NCBI GenBank assembly: GCA_964446745.1
Contig: CAYURR010000156.1
Span: 1-6,925, forward strand
DNA length: 6,925 nt
Source of the DNA: CAYURR01 sp964446745
GTDB lineage: Bacteria; Bacillota; Clostridia; Lachnospirales; WQUN01
Reading direction: 5' to 3'
Positions 5,557-6,925 of this stretch are shown here, piece by piece (the first letter of the stretch is position 1; each line of letters starts with the position of its first letter). The notes under the pieces are model-generated. The model did no database searches. It saw nothing but the letters and a program-made list of their open reading frames with translations, and had not been told where the DNA came from. The position numbers and the translations under genes were made by a program.

Positions 5557-6768
5557 TTGATCAAAAGGGACCTATATATTAATCAAATAATACCTTTTAT
5601 AGATAAACCGTTTATAAAGGTCATCACGGGCATAAGGCGAAGCGGAAAATCAGCTATTTTACAGCTGCTTATGGATGAACTGATTGAGAGAGGTATAAAT
5701 CTCGAAAACATTATTTATATTAATTTCGAGTCCATGCAGTTTTCAGATATCGATGAAGCTAAAAAACTTTATTCATATATTTCAGATAAAATCTTAGGCA
5801 ATCAACGGTACTATCTCATGCTCGATGAGATTCAAGAGGTAACCAACTGGGAAAAGGCAATTAATTCATTCATGGTCGATTTTAACTGTGATGTCTATAT
5901 TACAGGCTCAAATAGCAGGCTTCTATCTGGAGAGCTGTCCACATATATCGCCGGTAGATATGTGGAGTTTTGTATTTACCCATTATCCTTTGCCGAATTC
6001 CTGCATTTCAAGGGCTACACACCCGATACCACCGACATAAGGTCAACATTTGTTGATTATCTGCGTTTCGGAGGATTTCCAGCCATCCATATCTCTTACT
6101 ATACCTATGATCAGGCAGACAGGATTATTAGCGACATATATGCCTCAGCGATGCTCAGGGATGTTATCAACCGAAATAAAATTAGAAATACCGCACTATT
6201 AGAAAAGATAGTCAGGTTTGCTTTTGACAATATAGGTAACACCTTTTCCGCAAAAAAGGTAGCTGATTATTTTAAAAGCCAACAAAGAAATGTGGATATA
6301 GAAACGGTTTTTAATTATCTATCCGCACTTGAGGGTGCGTTTATTCTGTATAAAACACCGCGCTATGATTTGAAGGGTAAGGAATTATTACAAACTAACG
6401 AAAAGTATTATATTGGCGATATAGGTATAAAAAACTCCGTCCTTGGTTATCGAGACAGAGACATCTCAGGGGCCTTAGAAAACATTGTATTCTTAGATCT
6501 TAAGCGCAGAGGATATAAGGTCTTTGTGGGCAAGCTCGGAAACTATGAGATCGACTTCGTTGCCGTGAGGAAGGAAAACAAGCTGTATGTTCAAGTAGCA
6601 TATAAACTTCCTGAGCAGTCAACGATCGAAAGGGAGTTTAGACCATTGCTTGAAATCAGGGACAATTACCCCAAATATGTCGTCACTATGGAGGAATTTT
6701 GGCACGATAATATAGAAGGTGTTAAGCATATGCACATCGCGGATTTTCTGCTGATGCATGAGCATTAG
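5557..6768 (+). CDS. AAA-family ATPase with AAA_14 and DUF4143 domains (403 aa)
   Basis: This is a P-loop ATPase of a large bacterial and archaeal family whose cellular role is not established. The Walker A motif is GIRRSGKS (25-32), Walker B is LMLDE (87-91), and the sensor-1-like segment ITGSNS starts near 115, followed by an AGRY arginine (Arg134). Residues from about 165 belong to the DUF4143 part: GGFPAIH, a winged-helix-like stretch at about 215-270, and a C-terminal nuclease-like fold with GALEN, EIDF (331-334) and LYVQVAYKL. The last block has Gln where active PD-(D/E)XK nucleases have an acidic residue, as is usual in this family, so nuclease activity is doubtful. The TTG at 5557 is chosen because AGGTGG (5543-5548) lies eight bases upstream and MIKRDLY is the typical family N-terminus; a GTG at 5545 has no ribosome site. 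Bases 5581-5760 are 34% GC by hand count, lower than samples from the other genes, which hints at horizontal acquisition. Confidence 0.9.
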   Translation: MIKRDLYINQIIPFIDKPFIKVITGIRRSGKSAILQLLMDELIERGINLENIIYINFESMQFSDIDEAKKLYSYISDKILGNQRYYLMLDEIQEVTNWEKAINSFMVDFNCDVYITGSNSRLLSGELSTYIAGRYVEFCIYPLSFAEFLHFKGYTPDTTDIRSTFVDYLRFGGFPAIHISYYTYDQADRIISDIYASAMLRDVINRNKIRNTALLEKIVRFAFDNIGNTFSAKKVADYFKSQQRNVDIETVFNYLSALEGAFILYKTPRYDLKGKELLQTNEKYYIGDIGIKNSVLGYRDRDISGALENIVFLDLKRRGYKVFVGKLGNYEIDFVAVRKENKLYVQVAYKLPEQSTIEREFRPLLEIRDNYPKYVVTMEEFWHDNIEGVKHMHIADFLLMHEH

Positions 6769-6833
6769 AGTAGATGAACAAACACGGCCCGCAACCGTCT
6801 GTTATCATCGGATTGTGGGTATTGTTAAGCACA

Positions 6834-6867
6834 AAAAAACCTTGCAAAAATTTCTGCAAGGTTTTTT
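6834..6867. terminator. Bidirectional intrinsic terminator
   Basis: Bases 6834-6846 (AAAAAACCTTGCA) pair perfectly with 6855-6867 over 13 bp around an 8-base loop. The T run closes the plus strand, and the A run at 6833-6839 gives a T run on the minus strand. It terminates the ATPase transcript from the left and, six bases after the tRNA 3' end, the tRNA-Gln transcript from the right. Confidence 0.93.
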
Positions 6868-6873
6868 ATATAC

Positions 6874-6925
6874 CTGGGCCGGAAGGATTTGAACCTTCGA
6901 ATGCAGGAGTCAAAGTCCTGTGCCT
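6874..6925 (-). tRNA. tRNA-Gln(UUG), 3' part; 5' end beyond window
   Basis: Read on the minus strand from 6925, the sequence gives the end of the D-arm (AGGCA), the anticodon stem CAGGA/TCCTG (6920-6916 and 6908-6904) with loop CTTTGAC and anticodon TTG (6913-6911), the variable loop CATTC, the T-arm GAAGG/CCTTC with loop TTCAAAT (6893-6887), the acceptor 3' strand CGGCCCA (6881-6875) and discriminator G (6874). CCA is not encoded (GTA follows), so it must be added by the CCA-adding enzyme. G73 and anticodon UUG fit glutamine. The D-arm 5' half and the acceptor 5' strand lie outside the window, so a tRNA cluster upstream cannot be excluded. Confidence 0.95.

Noticed and set aside
6874..6925. 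tRNA-Gln 3' end as an attachment site of an integrated island
   Set aside because: I found no second copy of the tRNA 3' sequence and no integrase gene in the window, so only the general possibility remains.
1..6925. CRISPR array, insertion sequence or riboswitch
   Set aside because: No regularly spaced repeats, no transposase or terminal inverted repeats, and no recognisable riboswitch core were seen on either strand.

Overview
The window looks like chromosomal DNA from a spore-forming Firmicute, probably of class Clostridia. The evidence is strong purine-rich Shine-Dalgarno sites (GGGAGG, AGGGAG, GGAGG), several TTG starts, sigma-A type promoters, a PBP5-type D,D-carboxypeptidase, and a tiny Asn-rich protein carrying a TEFADE motif like the germination-protease site of gamma-type small acid-soluble spore proteins (SASPs). 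Base composition is moderate: 60-base samples from the carboxypeptidase and the regulator gave 42-55% GC by hand count. Genus or species cannot be named.

Layout. Bases 1-86 hold two hairpins and the ribosome site of a 37-codon SASP-like gene (87-200, +). A 12-bp hairpin (223-259) separates it from a convergent minus-strand pair: a secreted, membrane-anchored D-Ala-D-Ala carboxypeptidase (1523-2956), then 33 bases later an Eis-like GNAT acetyltransferase (272-1489). Both are probably read from a consensus sigma-A promoter at 3023-3050. Bases 2981-3237 have no intact gene. They contain that promoter, a roughly 27-codon fossil of a glycoside hydrolase family 2 active site on the plus strand (3066-3146), and a promoter with overlapping palindromes facing right.

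The right half reads on the plus strand: an MFS exporter of the macrolide-efflux (DHA3) type (3238-4506), an overlapping ArsR-type regulator with an unusually long N-terminal domain (4484-5515), and an AT-richer AAA_14/DUF4143 ATPase (5557-6768). A bidirectional terminator (6834-6867) then separates the ATPase from the 3' part of a minus-strand tRNA-Gln(UUG) cut by the window end.

How the genes may work together: the exporter and regulator look like a self-contained, autoregulated efflux operon, with palindromes over its promoter as candidate operators. The carboxypeptidase and acetyltransferase share a transcript but have no obvious common pathway. The ATPase has its own TATAAT box and a different base composition, so it is probably a separate and perhaps recently acquired unit. 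No novel multi-gene system is demonstrable here. The most unusual points are the GH2 fossil, the SASP-like mini-gene, the long inverted repeat inside the regulator gene and the regulator's unidentified sensor domain.
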